A stretch of DNA of 64,000 nt from Subtercola vilae (GCF_004923255.1 NZ_QYRT01000006.1:62001-126000), one strand, 5' to 3'. Counted from the first letter of the stretch, positions 50,599 to 59,956 are shown. A program made the numbers and translations. The notes: generated from the letters alone by a model not told the origin.

Positions 50599-50625
50599 CG
50601 AGGCAGATCAGCCTGACGAGCGGGT

Positions 50626-52605
50626 TCAGGAGTCCATGAGGTGCACGAGTTCTTCGATGAACGACGTGAACGTCAGTGACCCCTTGATGAGCTGCTGAAC
50701 GTCGTCGTGATCGGAGAAGACCTCGACGAACTGGTCGAAAATCGTCTGGAACGAGCTGCGGCCGGCGTTGCTGAACGCCACGAGAGCGATGACATTCACC
50801 CTGTTCTCGCCCCACGGCACCGGGGTCTCGTTCACGGCGATGGCGATGGCGGTCGAATTTGCCGTCATGAGCATCGAGTGCGGCACCGCCACCGAGTCGG
50901 TGAAGGCGGTCGACGACATGCGCTCACGGTCGAGAGCGGCGTCGATGTAGCCCTGATCGACGATGCCCTGCTCGAGCAGGCGTGACCCCAGCTGCTGGAT
51001 CATGGCGAACTCGTCGGGTGCCTCGAGGTTTCGAACGAACAGTTCTTCGCTGAAGTAGAGCAGCAGGCTGTCTTTCAGCTGCGTGCGCCGCTGAACCCGG
51101 CGAACCCGGCTCACCGCTTTGCGCACGTTGTCGATGTCGGTGTCGGTCAGAAACGGCTGAACCAACACGGCGTTGTCGCCGAGCGCGAGGGTCGGCACCG
51201 TGGTGATGAGCAGATCGGTGCTGATCGCTGAGCGATCGATGTCGGTTCGCGTGATGATCTTGTCGACCCGCACGTCATCGCCGAGCGCCCGCTCGAGGCG
51301 CCGCAGCATCATGAGGTGGATGTCGTAGTAGTTCGGAAACACGAGGGTGCACGTGACCATCTCTTCGCGTCGGGCCTGCCGCTCGAGGTGCGATCCCACG
51401 TGTAGTGCGATGTACGCGATCTCGTCGTCGTTGATGGTGATCGACTCTTTGCGGGCGATCTCGCTGGCGATGAACACTGCGAGTTCGTAGGTCATCGGGT
51501 ACGAGCTCTTGATCGAGCGGGTCATGGGGTTTCGCGAGAACGAGCTCACCTTCGCCCGAGCCACGAGGTTGCGCACGTGCAGAGCGAGCCGCACGGTGAA
51601 CTCATCGTTGTCGAGGTCGATGAGGTACTGCTCGCTGGCCTGCCGGGCGACCTGGCGAATGAACGCGACATCGTCGGTGAGACCGAGTTCGTCGGTCTGC
51701 GCGTCGATCGGCAGATCGTGCCCCGGGGTGATGACTCGTGTGGTGAGCAGCAGCACGAGGTGGTCGAGGTCTGCGTCGGGCAGTGACAGTGTGAAGTGGC
51801 GGTCGACGAGGGTCAGGATGCCCTCAGCCAGGTCGCCGCGCTCAGGCGCCGTCGCTGATCCCGTCGCTGTCGCCGAACCTGTCGTTGTAGCCGATCCTGT
51901 CGTTGTCGCCGACTCGAGAAAGCGGTCTTTCGAGATGCGATCGACCGCGATCGCCACATGCAGCAGCACGCTGTCGAGACCGTACTCGTTGACGAAGTAG
52001 CCGGCGCCATCGAGCAGCGCGATCAGATCGGTTTTGAACGTCTTCAGGTTCTCAGAGTCGAACGCGGTCTGAATGCTGTCGACTTCGACAAAACCCCGAA
52101 CGCTCTCTGCCCTGAACAGCCGACTGATCAGGCCGCGACGACTCTGCTCGCTACCGGCGACCGTGACGCGGCTGCCCTGTCGGGCCACGGTGAGGGCCGA
52201 CTCGTCGAACAGTGTCTTCGCCTTGCGGAGGTCTGCTTCGATGGTCGACTCGCTCACAAAGAGGCTGTCGGCGAGTTCGTGCACATCGAGACCGTCGGCC
52301 GCGTCGATGAGCCGCCGAACGATGACGGCCAACCGGTCTTTCGGCGTCTCATTCTCACTGCTCGAAACCGACCCGCGGGCGACAGCACGGGCGGCGACGA
52401 ACGCCGCATAGGCGGTGCGGTTCAGCCGGTAACCCTCCGCCGACGAACTGATGATGTCGAGCGGTTCGGCAGCCGATTTGGCCGAAGTGACGTACGTTCT
52501 GACGCTGCGGGTGGTGACGCCCAGACGGTCGGCAAGCTGGCCCGAGCTGACCCAGCCGTCAGAGCCGGCGAGATAGTCGAGGAGTTGCTGGCGTCGATCA
52601 GTCAT
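50626..52605 (-). CDS. mtlR: PRD-containing transcriptional regulator of the mannitol operon (MtlR-like)
   Basis: 659-residue activator. Domains: N-terminal DNA-binding HTH (LLDYLAGSDGWVSSGQLADRLGVTTRSVRTYV) and a second Mga-like HTH; two PTS regulation domains (about 190-300 and 310-420), an EIIB-like region (about 420-510) lacking the usual cysteine, and a C-terminal EIIA-like domain with SVAVPHS. Phosphorylation of PRD and EIIA histidines should report PTS flux. A linker of TTTGSATTTGSATATGSATA lies in PRD1. The ATG at 52605 starts the conserved domain; the frame is open far upstream. Divergent from the mannitol operon. Confidence 0.92.
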   Translation of the reverse strand: MTDRRQQLLDYLAGSDGWVSSGQLADRLGVTTRSVRTYVTSAKSAAEPLDIISSSAEGYRLNRTAYAAFVAARAVARGSVSSSENETPKDRLAVIVRRLIDAADGLDVHELADSLFVSESTIEADLRKAKTLFDESALTVARQGSRVTVAGSEQSRRGLISRLFRAESVRGFVEVDSIQTAFDSENLKTFKTDLIALLDGAGYFVNEYGLDSVLLHVAIAVDRISKDRFLESATTTGSATTTGSATATGSATAPERGDLAEGILTLVDRHFTLSLPDADLDHLVLLLTTRVITPGHDLPIDAQTDELGLTDDVAFIRQVARQASEQYLIDLDNDEFTVRLALHVRNLVARAKVSSFSRNPMTRSIKSSYPMTYELAVFIASEIARKESITINDDEIAYIALHVGSHLERQARREEMVTCTLVFPNYYDIHLMMLRRLERALGDDVRVDKIITRTDIDRSAISTDLLITTVPTLALGDNAVLVQPFLTDTDIDNVRKAVSRVRRVQRRTQLKDSLLLYFSEELFVRNLEAPDEFAMIQQLGSRLLEQGIVDQGYIDAALDRERMSSTAFTDSVAVPHSMLMTANSTAIAIAVNETPVPWGENRVNVIALVAFSNAGRSSFQTIFDQFVEVFSDHDDVQQLIKGSLTFTSFIEELVHLMDS

Positions 52606-52624
52606 TGGGGTAACTCTAAGCAGG

Positions 52625-52647
52625 TTTCCGCGGGTGCGGAAATTTTT
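52625..52647. promoter_or_regulatory. Palindromic hairpin with T-run between mtlR and the PTS operon
   Basis: TTTCCGC-GGGT-GCGGAAA (52625-52642), perfect 7-bp stem, followed on the + strand by TTTTT. It could be the binding palindrome for the regulator or a weak terminator/attenuator for rightward RNA. Further right lies the palindrome TACA-TC-TGTA (52681-52690). Confidence 0.5.
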
Positions 52648-52749
52648 GTGGTGGAAGCCCGCGCCCCAAGCGAAGACACTTACATCTGTACAGAGAACTT
52701 CGGGTGGCCGAAAGGCAGCCCAGCACGATCGCGCAAGGAGGCGAGAGAC

Positions 52750-53106
52750 GTGAAGAACATTCTTGTCGTGTGCGGCGCCGGAGCGTCGAGCACGTTTCTC
52801 GCGCACAGCATGCGCAAAGCCGCCACATCGCGCCACCTCGAGGTCACCATCACTGCCGCCAGCCAAGACACTCTCGTCTCGAGCCTCGCCGGCATTCACG
52901 CACTCCTGGTCGGGCCGCACCTCGCCGCCGACTTCGAAGCGCTTCGCGATACGGCGGCACTGCACGGCGTTCGGGCGGCGCTCCTGCCCGAAACCGTGTT
53001 CAGCGCGGGTGGCCAGAACAGTGCCCTCGACCTCGCCGTCTCACTGCTGCTGCCGGCCCCCGCTTCATTCGCCCCTGCCCCGTCAACATTCAAGGAACAG
53101 TCATGA
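52750..53106 (+). CDS. PTS IIB component, lactose/cellobiose-type (orphan)
   Basis: 118-residue cytosolic protein. Phosphocysteine Cys8 in ILVVCGAGASSTFLAHSM, then LVGPHLAADFEALRD. Family: PTS IIB of the lactose/cellobiose class. No matching IIC or IIA is present in the window; the operon already has a mannitol IICB, so this protein may be regulatory or serve a distant IIC. The GTG at 52750 has AAGGAGG 8 nt upstream. ATGA overlap with ptsH. The tail is Pro/Ala-rich. Confidence 0.85.
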   Translation: MKNILVVCGAGASSTFLAHSMRKAATSRHLEVTITAASQDTLVSSLAGIHALLVGPHLAADFEALRDTAALHGVRAALLPETVFSAGGQNSALDLAVSLLLPAPASFAPAPSTFKEQS

Positions 53107-53372
53107 CCGAACGAACCGCCCTGATCGCCTCTTCGCACGGCCTGCACGCGCGGCCGGCCTCACTCTTCACCCAGGCCGTGGCCAAATCAGGTGCGAAAGT
53201 GACCATCGCAAAGGCCGAAGGCAAGGCTGTGAACGCGGCAAGTATTCTGGGCGTCATCTCGCTCGGCATCGAGAACGGTGACACGGTCACCCTCAGCACC
53301 GATTCCGCCGAGGCCACCAGCGTGCTCGATGACCTCGTCGGCATGCTCGAGCGCGACCTCGACGCCGAGTAG
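53103..53372 (+). CDS. ptsH: Phosphocarrier protein HPr
   Basis: 89 residues. Active His15 in SSHGLHARPASLF; regulatory-serine region NAASILGVISLG (Ser47). Accepts phosphate from EI and passes it to the IIA domains. The start overlaps the IIB stop by 4 bp. Its position inside the mannitol operon means that the general carrier is co-expressed with the transporter. Confidence 0.96.
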   Translation: MTERTALIASSHGLHARPASLFTQAVAKSGAKVTIAKAEGKAVNAASILGVISLGIENGDTVTLSTDSAEATSVLDDLVGMLERDLDAE

Positions 53373-53382
53373 CGAGCACACC

Positions 53383-55068
53383 ATGTCGACTCACACTCTC
53401 ACGGCCCGGTTGCACGGCGCCGGCATCGGTCGCGGCCTGGCCGTCGGCCGGGTGCTCCGGATGCCCGATCCTCTGCCAGAACCGGCCACCACTGCCTCGA
53501 CGCTCACCGCAGCGGCTGAGCTCACCCGGGCATCCACTGCCCTTGCTGCCACCGCCGTCGACATTCGTGACCGTGGCGCTCGGGCCGGCGGCGCCGCGCG
53601 TGACGTGCTCGAGGCGCAGGCGTTCATGGCCGAAGACCCGACCCTCGAGGCCGACGTCGAGGCGCGCCTCGAGACCGGTCTCACTGCCGAGCGTGCGGTG
53701 TACGAGGCATTCGCGAGTTTTCGCGACCTGCTGCTGAACATGGGCGGCTACATGGGGGAGCGGGCGACCGATCTGAACGATGTGTCGCAGCGCGTCGTCG
53801 CGCACCTGCAGGGAGTGAAGGCGCCGGGCATCCCCAACCCCGACTACCCTTTCGTGCTGGTCGCCCGTGATCTCGCACCGGCCGACACGGCGCTGCTCGA
53901 CCTCGACAAGGTTCTGGCACTCATCACGAGTGATGGTGGCCCCACCTCGCACACCGCCATTCTTGCCCGTGACAAGGCCATTGTCGCCGTCGTGGGCGTT
54001 TCTGGGGCGCTCGAGCTGGCCGAGGGTGAGACGGTCATCGTCGACGCCTCGACCGGAACCGTCACGAGCGCACCCAGTGCAGACGAAGTGGCGGCGGCAG
54101 AGACGACCCGCGCCGAACGCCTCGCCCGGCCGGCCGCGCCGACAGGCGCAGGTGCCTTGGCCGACGGAACGAGCATCCCGCTGCTGGCAAACCTCGGTTC
54201 GGCCGACGCAGCGGCTGACGCCGTGGCGAAGGGCGCCGAAGGGGTTGGCCTTTTTCGTACCGAGTTTCTGTTTCTCGATGCGCAGTCGGCGCCGACGGTA
54301 GAAGCTCAGCAGGAGCAGTACACCCGTCTGCTCGCTGCGTTCCCCGGCAAGAAGGTCGTCGTCAGGGCGCTCGATGCCGGCGCTGACAAGCCGTTGAGTT
54401 TCTTGAACGACTCAGCCGAAGAGAACCCGGCGCTCGGTCTTCGCGGGCTGCGGGCCTTGCGTGCGAACGAGCAGATTCTGCGCGACCAGCTCACAGCCCT
54501 CGCCAACGCCGATGCCGAAACCGAGGCTGACCTCTGGGTGATGGCTCCGATGGTGTCGACGGTCGAGGAGACGCGGTACTTCACCGCCCTCGGCCGCGAA
54601 CTCGGGCTCAAGACGCTCGGCGTGATGGTGGAGGTGCCGTCGGCCGCCCTCCTCGCCGACCGCATCCTCGCCGATGCCGACTTCGCCAGCATCGGTACGA
54701 ACGACCTCACCCAGTACACGCTCGCCGCAGACCGGTTGCTCGGTTCGGTCGCCGCGCTCCAAGACCCGTGGCACCCTGCGGTTCTCCGCCTGGTGGGCGA
54801 GGTCGGCCGCGCCGGCCAGACCCTCGGCAAGCCGGTGGGAGTCTGCGGTGAAGCCGCGGCCGACCCTTTGCTCGCGGTCGTTCTGGTGGGTCTCGGCGTG
54901 ACCACGCTGTCGATGTCGCCCGCGGCGCTGTCAGATGTACGCGCCGAGCTTCTGCTTCACACCCTTGACGAGGCGAAGGCGTTCGCGCTCACCGCGCTCG
55001 CCGCCAATTCGGCCTTCGAAGCCCGAGCTGCGGTACTCGAGGCGCAGGCCGCACAACGTGACACCTAG
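53383..55068 (+). CDS. ptsI: Phosphoenolpyruvate-protein phosphotransferase (enzyme I)
   Basis: 561-residue cytosolic enzyme transferring phosphate from PEP to HPr. Active-site His190 in SDGGPTSHTAILAR; PEP-binding region EGVGLFRTEFLFL, ADFASIGTNDLTQYTLAADR, and catalytic Cys in VGVCGEAAADP. The ATG at 53383, 10 nt after ptsH, begins the conserved sequence. Ala-rich composition overall, but all catalytic residues are present. Confidence 0.96.
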   Translation: MSTHTLTARLHGAGIGRGLAVGRVLRMPDPLPEPATTASTLTAAAELTRASTALAATAVDIRDRGARAGGAARDVLEAQAFMAEDPTLEADVEARLETGLTAERAVYEAFASFRDLLLNMGGYMGERATDLNDVSQRVVAHLQGVKAPGIPNPDYPFVLVARDLAPADTALLDLDKVLALITSDGGPTSHTAILARDKAIVAVVGVSGALELAEGETVIVDASTGTVTSAPSADEVAAAETTRAERLARPAAPTGAGALADGTSIPLLANLGSADAAADAVAKGAEGVGLFRTEFLFLDAQSAPTVEAQQEQYTRLLAAFPGKKVVVRALDAGADKPLSFLNDSAEENPALGLRGLRALRANEQILRDQLTALANADAETEADLWVMAPMVSTVEETRYFTALGRELGLKTLGVMVEVPSAALLADRILADADFASIGTNDLTQYTLAADRLLGSVAALQDPWHPAVLRLVGEVGRAGQTLGKPVGVCGEAAADPLLAVVLVGLGVTTLSMSPAALSDVRAELLLHTLDEAKAFALTALAANSAFEARAAVLEAQAAQRDT

Positions 55069-55149
55069 CGGGGCGCGCGTGTGCGCCCGAGCATCCATCA
55101 CCCAACCCAGCACCACCAACACTCACAGAGTCAGAAAAGGAGAGAGGCA

Positions 55150-56763
55150 ATGACAACGTTGTCACAACCAGCGGCGGGCAGTGCGCCCGCCACCAAGGGA
55201 GGCGGGCGCGTCGCGGTTCAGCGATTCGGCACCTTCCTGAGCGGCATGATCATGCCCAACATCGCGGCATTCATCGCGTGGGGCCTCATCACCGCCGTGT
55301 TCATCCAGACCGGCTGGCTTGCCCAGTTCGGCATTCTGGTGCCGGCCATCGGTGGGTTCCCGAGTGCTGACGGCACGCTGAACATCGGGCTCGTCAGCCC
55401 GATGATCACGTACCTGCTGCCACTGCTCATCGCCAACACCGGTGGCCGGATGATCTACAGCACCCGAGGCGGCGTGATCGCGGTCATCGCCACCATGGGT
55501 GTCATCGTGGGCAGCTCGGTTCCGATGTTCATCGGCGCCATGATCATGGGCCCGCTCGCAGCATGGCTCATGAAGCAGGTCGACAAGCTGTGGGCCGGCA
55601 AGATCCGCCCCGGTTTCGAGATGCTCGTCGACAACTTCTCGGGCGGTATTCTCGGTGCCCTGCTGGCCGTCGGTGCGTTCTACCTGATCGCCCCGGTCAT
55701 CACCGGCCTCAGCAACGCCCTCGAGACCGCAGTGAACTGGCTCGTCAGCGCCGGCCTTCTGCCGCTCGCATCGATACTGGTCGAGCCCGGAAAGGTGCTC
55801 TTCCTGAACAACGCCATCAACCACGGCGTGTTCACCCCCCTGGGCGTGCAGCAGGTGCAGGAGTCGGGCAAGTCGATTCTGTTCCTCATCGAGGCCAACC
55901 CCGGCCCCGGCCTCGGCATTCTGACGGCGTTCGCGCTGTTCGGTGTCGGCCTGTCGAAGTCGAGTGCTCCCGGCGCCATCATCATCCAGTTCCTGGGTGG
56001 TATTCACGAGATCTACTTCCCGTACGTTCTCATGAAGCCCCTCGTCATCATCGGCGCGATTCTCGGTGGCATGACCGGCGTGTTCGTCAACGTGATCTTT
56101 CACACCGGTCTGCGGGCTCCTGCGTCTCCTGGGTCGATCTTCGCCATTCTGATAGAGACGGCACCTGACAGTTATGTGGGCGTCATTCTCTCGGTGATAG
56201 CTGCCGCCGCCGTGTCGTTCATCGTCACCGGCATCATTCTGCGGGCCAGCCGCAAGCGCGATCTGGCCAGCGAGAACGCTGGTGACCTGAGCGCCGCCAT
56301 CGCCCAGACCGAGGCCAACAAGGGCAAGGCGAGCTCCGTGCTCGGCCGCCTGCAGGCCGACGGGCTCGCCGATGAGAAGGATGCCCTTCTGAACGTTGGT
56401 ACCTATGCCGGTGCCGACACGGTCGAAGAGATTCAGCGCAGCCAAGAGGCACAGGGCCGGGCAGCCGTGCACAACATCGTGTTCGCCTGCGACGCCGGAA
56501 TGGGCTCGAGCGCTATGGGTGCCTCGGTTCTTCGAAACAAGATCAAGAAGGCCGGCATCGCTGACGTTACTGTGGTGAATAAGGCGATCAGCAACCTGAC
56601 CGACGACATCGACCTTGTGATCACACACCAGGATCTGACGGCGCGGGCCAGGGAGAAGACGCCGAGTGCAGAGCACTTCTCGGTCGACAACTTCATGTCG
56701 AGCCCGAAGTACGACGAGATCGTCGCGCTGCTGCAGCGTCAGAGTGAAACGGAAAAGGCGTAA
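55150..56763 (+). CDS. mtlA: PTS mannitol-specific IICB component
   Basis: 537-residue membrane permease. IIC domain (about 25-350) with FGTFLSGMIMPNIAAFIAWG, DNFSGGILGALLAV and the GGIHEIYFPYVLMKP motif; IIB domain at the C-terminus with phosphocysteine Cys447 in FACDAGMGSSAMG. IIA is encoded separately downstream, unlike the fused CBA protein of E. coli. The ATG at 55150 has AAAGGAGAG upstream. An 81-nt spacer after ptsI holds no clear structure. Confidence 0.95.
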   Translation: MTTLSQPAAGSAPATKGGGRVAVQRFGTFLSGMIMPNIAAFIAWGLITAVFIQTGWLAQFGILVPAIGGFPSADGTLNIGLVSPMITYLLPLLIANTGGRMIYSTRGGVIAVIATMGVIVGSSVPMFIGAMIMGPLAAWLMKQVDKLWAGKIRPGFEMLVDNFSGGILGALLAVGAFYLIAPVITGLSNALETAVNWLVSAGLLPLASILVEPGKVLFLNNAINHGVFTPLGVQQVQESGKSILFLIEANPGPGLGILTAFALFGVGLSKSSAPGAIIIQFLGGIHEIYFPYVLMKPLVIIGAILGGMTGVFVNVIFHTGLRAPASPGSIFAILIETAPDSYVGVILSVIAAAAVSFIVTGIILRASRKRDLASENAGDLSAAIAQTEANKGKASSVLGRLQADGLADEKDALLNVGTYAGADTVEEIQRSQEAQGRAAVHNIVFACDAGMGSSAMGASVLRNKIKKAGIADVTVVNKAISNLTDDIDLVITHQDLTARAREKTPSAEHFSVDNFMSSPKYDEIVALLQRQSETEKA

Positions 56764-56794
56764 CAAACGCCGGATAGAGGAAGTCACAGTTCTC

Positions 56795-57235
56795 ATGAGC
56801 GAAAACGTATTGAGTCTCACGTCGATCAAGATCAACGGAACGGCCAAAACCAAGGATGAGGCGATCGCCGAGGCGAACGATCTACTCCTGGCAGCCGGCG
56901 CGGTTTCGGGCGGCTATCTCGCCTCGATGCGTGAGCGCGAAACCTCGGTTTCGACGTACATGGGCAACTACCTGGCTATCCCGCACGGCACGAACGAGGG
57001 CAAAGACGAGATTCTCGCGTCAGCGCTCTCGTTCGTGCGGTACTCCAAACCGATCGACTGGAATGGAGAAGAGGTGCGCTTCGTGGTCGGCATCGCCGGC
57101 AAAGACGGCGGGCACCTCGACCTGCTCAGCAAGATCGCCATCATCTTCAGCGATGAAGACGAGGTCGAGAAGCTGCTGCACGCGCCGAGCGACGAAGCGA
57201 TCTACGCGCTGCTGTCGCAGGTTAACGAAGACTGA
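56795..57235 (+). CDS. mtlF: PTS mannitol-specific IIA component
   Basis: 146-residue cytosolic phosphocarrier. Active His64 in NYLAIPHGTNEGK; also VVGIAGKDGGHLDLLSKIA. Donates phosphate to Cys447 of the IICB protein. ATG 56795 (MSENVLSL) chosen; GAGGAAG lies about 13 nt upstream. Confidence 0.95.
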   Translation: MSENVLSLTSIKINGTAKTKDEAIAEANDLLLAAGAVSGGYLASMRERETSVSTYMGNYLAIPHGTNEGKDEILASALSFVRYSKPIDWNGEEVRFVVGIAGKDGGHLDLLSKIAIIFSDEDEVEKLLHAPSDEAIYALLSQVNED

Positions 57236-57261
57236 CAACCACCCAAGTAAGGAAGCACCAC

Positions 57262-58413
57262 GTGAAAGCCGTTCATTTCGGAGCAGGAAACATCGGTCGA
57301 GGGTTTGTCGGGCTGATCCTGCACAACGCCGCATATGAAGTGGTTTTCGCCGACGTCAACGCGGAGCTGATCGATGCGCTCGCCTCGAGCACCAGTTATC
57401 AGGTGTTCGAGGTGGGCATGTCGCCCCGCACGTGGACGGTCGACAACTATCGCGCCCTCAATAGTGCGACACACGAGGCCGAGGTGGTGGCCGAGATCGC
57501 CACAGCCGACATCGTGACGACGGCCGTGGGCCCGAACATCCTGCGTTTCGTCGCCCCAGTCATCGGGCGGGCACTGCAGGCGCGCTCGGCTGACCTGCCG
57601 CCGCTGCAGGTGATGGCCTGCGAGAATGCCATCAACGCAACGGATGCTCTGCGGGGGCACATCGTGGCCTCGCTCGGTGCCGACGCCTTCGCCGAGGTCG
57701 AGGCGAAAGCGATCTTCGCGAACACCGCCGTCGACCGCATCGTTCCCGGTCAGGCTCCGGATGCCGGGCTCGACGTCACCGTTGAGGACTTCTTCGAGTG
57801 GGCCATCGAGAGCCCGCCGTTCGGCGGCGCCGTGCCCCAGATCGCCGAAGCTCACTTCGTGCCCGACCTGGCGCCGTATATCGAGCGCAAACTCTTCACC
57901 GTGAACACCGGCCACGCAGCGACGGCCTACCTGGGCTACGAGCACGGTGTGGCAACGATCGCCGAAGCAATCAGCGTTCCCGAGATCTTCACTGCCGTGA
58001 AGGCGGTCTTGCACGAGACGCGCGATCTGCTCGTCGAGAAGCACGAGTTCAACGAGGCGGTGCAAGAGACGTACCTCGAGAAGAACCTCGCGCGCTTTGC
58101 CAACCCGTACCTGCCCGATACGGTCGACAGGGTCGGCCGCGCGCCGCTTCGAAAGCTCAGCCGCACCGAACGCTTCATCGGGCCGGCTTCGCAGCTGGCC
58201 GAACGCGGCGTCGAACCCGTAGCGCTGCTCGAAGCCGTGCGTGCTGCACTGCGGTTTGACTTTGCCGGTGACGAAGAGGCCGTCGAGTTGCAGGGCATTC
58301 TGGCGACACTGGGCGCCGCCGAGGCGACGGAACGCATCACCGGTCTCGGTGCTGAGCATCCGCTCTTCGAAATGGTACGGCGCGTCGTCGTGTCGGTGCA
58401 GTCGAACGCATAA
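57262..58413 (+). CDS. mtlD: Mannitol-1-phosphate 5-dehydrogenase
   Basis: 383-residue NAD-dependent enzyme converting mannitol-1-phosphate to fructose-6-phosphate. KAVHFGAGNIGRGFVG is the NAD fold; catalytic helix region ERKLFTVNTGHAATAYLGYEHG carries the conserved Asn and His. GTG start at 57262, 26 nt after mtlF. Completes the uptake and entry pathway into glycolysis. Confidence 0.96.
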   Translation: MKAVHFGAGNIGRGFVGLILHNAAYEVVFADVNAELIDALASSTSYQVFEVGMSPRTWTVDNYRALNSATHEAEVVAEIATADIVTTAVGPNILRFVAPVIGRALQARSADLPPLQVMACENAINATDALRGHIVASLGADAFAEVEAKAIFANTAVDRIVPGQAPDAGLDVTVEDFFEWAIESPPFGGAVPQIAEAHFVPDLAPYIERKLFTVNTGHAATAYLGYEHGVATIAEAISVPEIFTAVKAVLHETRDLLVEKHEFNEAVQETYLEKNLARFANPYLPDTVDRVGRAPLRKLSRTERFIGPASQLAERGVEPVALLEAVRAALRFDFAGDEEAVELQGILATLGAAEATERITGLGAEHPLFEMVRRVVVSVQSNA

Positions 58414-58415
58414 GC

Positions 58416-58438
58416 GCGGGTAATATACACCCGCTTTT
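58416..58438 (+). terminator. Intrinsic terminator after mtlD
   Basis: GCGGGT (58416-58421) with ACCCGC (58429-58434), 7-nt loop, followed by TTTT. Short but well placed, ending the mannitol operon 3 nt after the stop. Confidence 0.75.
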
Positions 58439-58439
58439 G

Positions 58440-58448
58440 TGCTAGGCT
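58440..58448 (+). promoter_or_regulatory. Extended -10 promoter for the infA operon
   Basis: TGCTAGGCT (TG-N-TAGGCT). No -35. From 58441 the sequence matches the rplM promoter region at 63270 in 19 of 21 positions, including CTTTGGTGT. Confidence 0.6.
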
Positions 58449-58531
58449 CGATCTTTGGTGTCTCGGGGCTGTTTCAGCGCGCCGACATCGAACGCACGAC
58501 CAGCAATCAATTACTTATACGTTAGCGAGTT

Positions 58532-58753
58532 ATGGCAAAAAAAGACGGTGTCATCGAGATCGAGGGCGCAGTGGTCGAGGCTCTTCCCAATGCGATGTTT
58601 CGTGTTGAGTTGACCAACGGACACAAAGTTCTTGCCCACATTTCGGGCAAGATGCGACAGCACTACATTCGCATCCTCCCTGAGGACCGCGTGATCGTGG
58701 AGCTCAGCCCCTACGACCTCACCCGGGGCCGAATCGTTTATCGCTACAAGTAA
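58532..58753 (+). CDS. infA: Translation initiation factor IF-1
   Basis: 73-residue OB-fold protein binding the 30S A site. [27 protein letters not shown] and [34 protein letters not shown] are invariant family blocks. First gene of the alpha operon here. Confidence 0.98.
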   Translation: MAKKDGVIEIEGAVVEALPNAMFRVELTNGHKVLAHISGKMRQHYIRILPEDRVIVELSPYDLTRGRIVYRYK

Positions 58754-58818
58754 CGAGCGCTGGAAAGTAACGGCTGGCCGCACACGGCCAGTACGAAGAC
58801 AGCGATAGGAAAAGAACA

Positions 58819-58935
58819 ATGAAGGTCAACCCCAGCGTCAAGCCGATCTGTGAGCACTGCCGCGTCATTCGTCGCAACGGCAACGTCATGGTCATCTGCA
58901 AGTCGAACCCGCGCCACAAGCAGCGCCAGGGCTAA
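58819..58935 (+). CDS. rpmJ: 50S ribosomal protein L36
   Basis: 38 residues: [19 protein letters not shown] and [16 protein letters not shown]. Zinc ligands Cys11, Cys14, Cys27 and a His near 32 are all present, so this is the zinc-binding form. AGGAAAAG precedes the ATG. Confidence 0.98.
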   Translation: MKVNPSVKPICEHCRVIRRNGNVMVICKSNPRHKQRQG

Positions 58936-58952
58936 GCAGCAGAAACAAAGGT

Positions 58953-58979
58953 TTTGAGAAGCGCCTGTCGCTTCTCAAA
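58953..58979 (+). other. 11-bp hairpin between rpmJ and rpsM
   Basis: TTTGAGAAGCG (58953-58963) pairs perfectly with CGCTTCTCAAA (58969-58979), loop CCTGT. No U-tract. Confidence 0.7.
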
Positions 58980-59107
58980 CAGCAAGCACAGATAGCAGGG
59001 CCAGAAACTTGGCTGTCTCGCGAGAGGCGGTCGGGGGACACCCGCGGTTGGAGGCCGCGGCACAGGCACTGCTACAGACCTCCACTCACTAACAGGAGCA
59101 TGCCACC

Positions 59108-59482
59108 ATGGCACGTATTGCAGGAGTAGACATTCCGCGCGAAAAGCGCGTGGAGGTCGCACTTACGTACATCTACGGCGTCGGCCGCACGAGGGCCCTC
59201 AAAACCCTCGCCGACACCGAAATCTCGGGCGACGTTCGCGTCAAAGACCTCACTGACGAGCAGCTGCTTGCACTCCGCGAGCACATCGAAGGCGAGTACA
59301 AGGTAGAGGGTGACCTCCGCCGCGAGGTTGCAGCAGACATTCGCCGCAAGGTCGAAATCGGCAGCTACCAGGGTATTCGCCACCGTCGCGGCCTTCCGGT
59401 TCACGGCCAGCGCACCAAGACCAACGCTCGCACCCGCAAGGGCCCGAAGCGCACCGTTGCAGGCAAGAAGAAGGCCCGATAG
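59108..59482 (+). CDS. rpsM: 30S ribosomal protein S13
   Basis: 124-residue 30S head protein bridging to the 50[54 protein letters not shown]. Confidence 0.98.
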   Translation: MARIAGVDIPREKRVEVALTYIYGVGRTRALKTLADTEISGDVRVKDLTDEQLLALREHIEGEYKVEGDLRREVAADIRRKVEIGSYQGIRHRRGLPVHGQRTKTNARTRKGPKRTVAGKKKAR

Positions 59483-59557
59483 CCAACACTTCTGTCGCCC
59501 AGGGCCACCGCCCGGGTTTCAGCTGAGGCATCGCCATAAACGTTTTAGGAGAACATC

Positions 59558-59956
59558 ATGGCAGCACCAAAATCGGCCGCTCGTAAGCCGCGTCGTAAAG
59601 AGAAGAAGAACGTTCCCGTGGGCCAGGCCCACATCAAGTCGACGTTCAACAACACCATCGTGACCATCACCGACCCGTCGGGCGCAGTGCTGAGCTGGGC
59701 TTCGTCAGGAACCGTCGGCTTCAAGGGTTCGCGCAAGTCGACCCCGTTCGCCGCGCAGCTCTCTGCCGAGTCTGCTGCCCGCCAGGCGCAGGAGCAGGGT
59801 GTCAAGAAGGTCGACGTCTTCGTCAAGGGCCCCGGCTCGGGCCGCGAGACCGCGATCCGTTCACTTCAGGCCGCTGGCCTCGAGGTGGGTTCGATCAACG
59901 ACGTCACCCCGCAGGCGCACAACGGTTGCCGCCCGCCCAAGCGTCGCCGCGTATAA
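59558..59956 (+). CDS. rpsK: 30S ribosomal protein S11
   Basis: 132-residue platform protein. [25 protein letters not shown] and the C-terminal signature [18 protein letters not shown]. Spacer before it contains only a bulged 7-bp GC stem (59498-59516). Confidence 0.98.
   Translation: MAAPKSAARKPRRKEKKNVPVGQAHIKSTFNNTIVTITDPSGAVLSWASSGTVGFKGSRKSTPFAAQLSAESAARQAQEQGVKKVDVFVKGPGSGRETAIRSLQAAGLEVGSINDVTPQAHNGCRPPKRRRV

Noticed and set aside
50593-50620. 10-bp direct repeat GCCTGACGAG, spaced 8 bp, between map and mtlR
   Set aside because: Too short and unique to call an attachment site or target duplication; no element between the copies.
55162-56853. 563-codon minus-strand ORF opposite mtlA
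   Set aside because: Low-complexity Asp/His/Arg-rich sequence; shadow of the mannitol permease.
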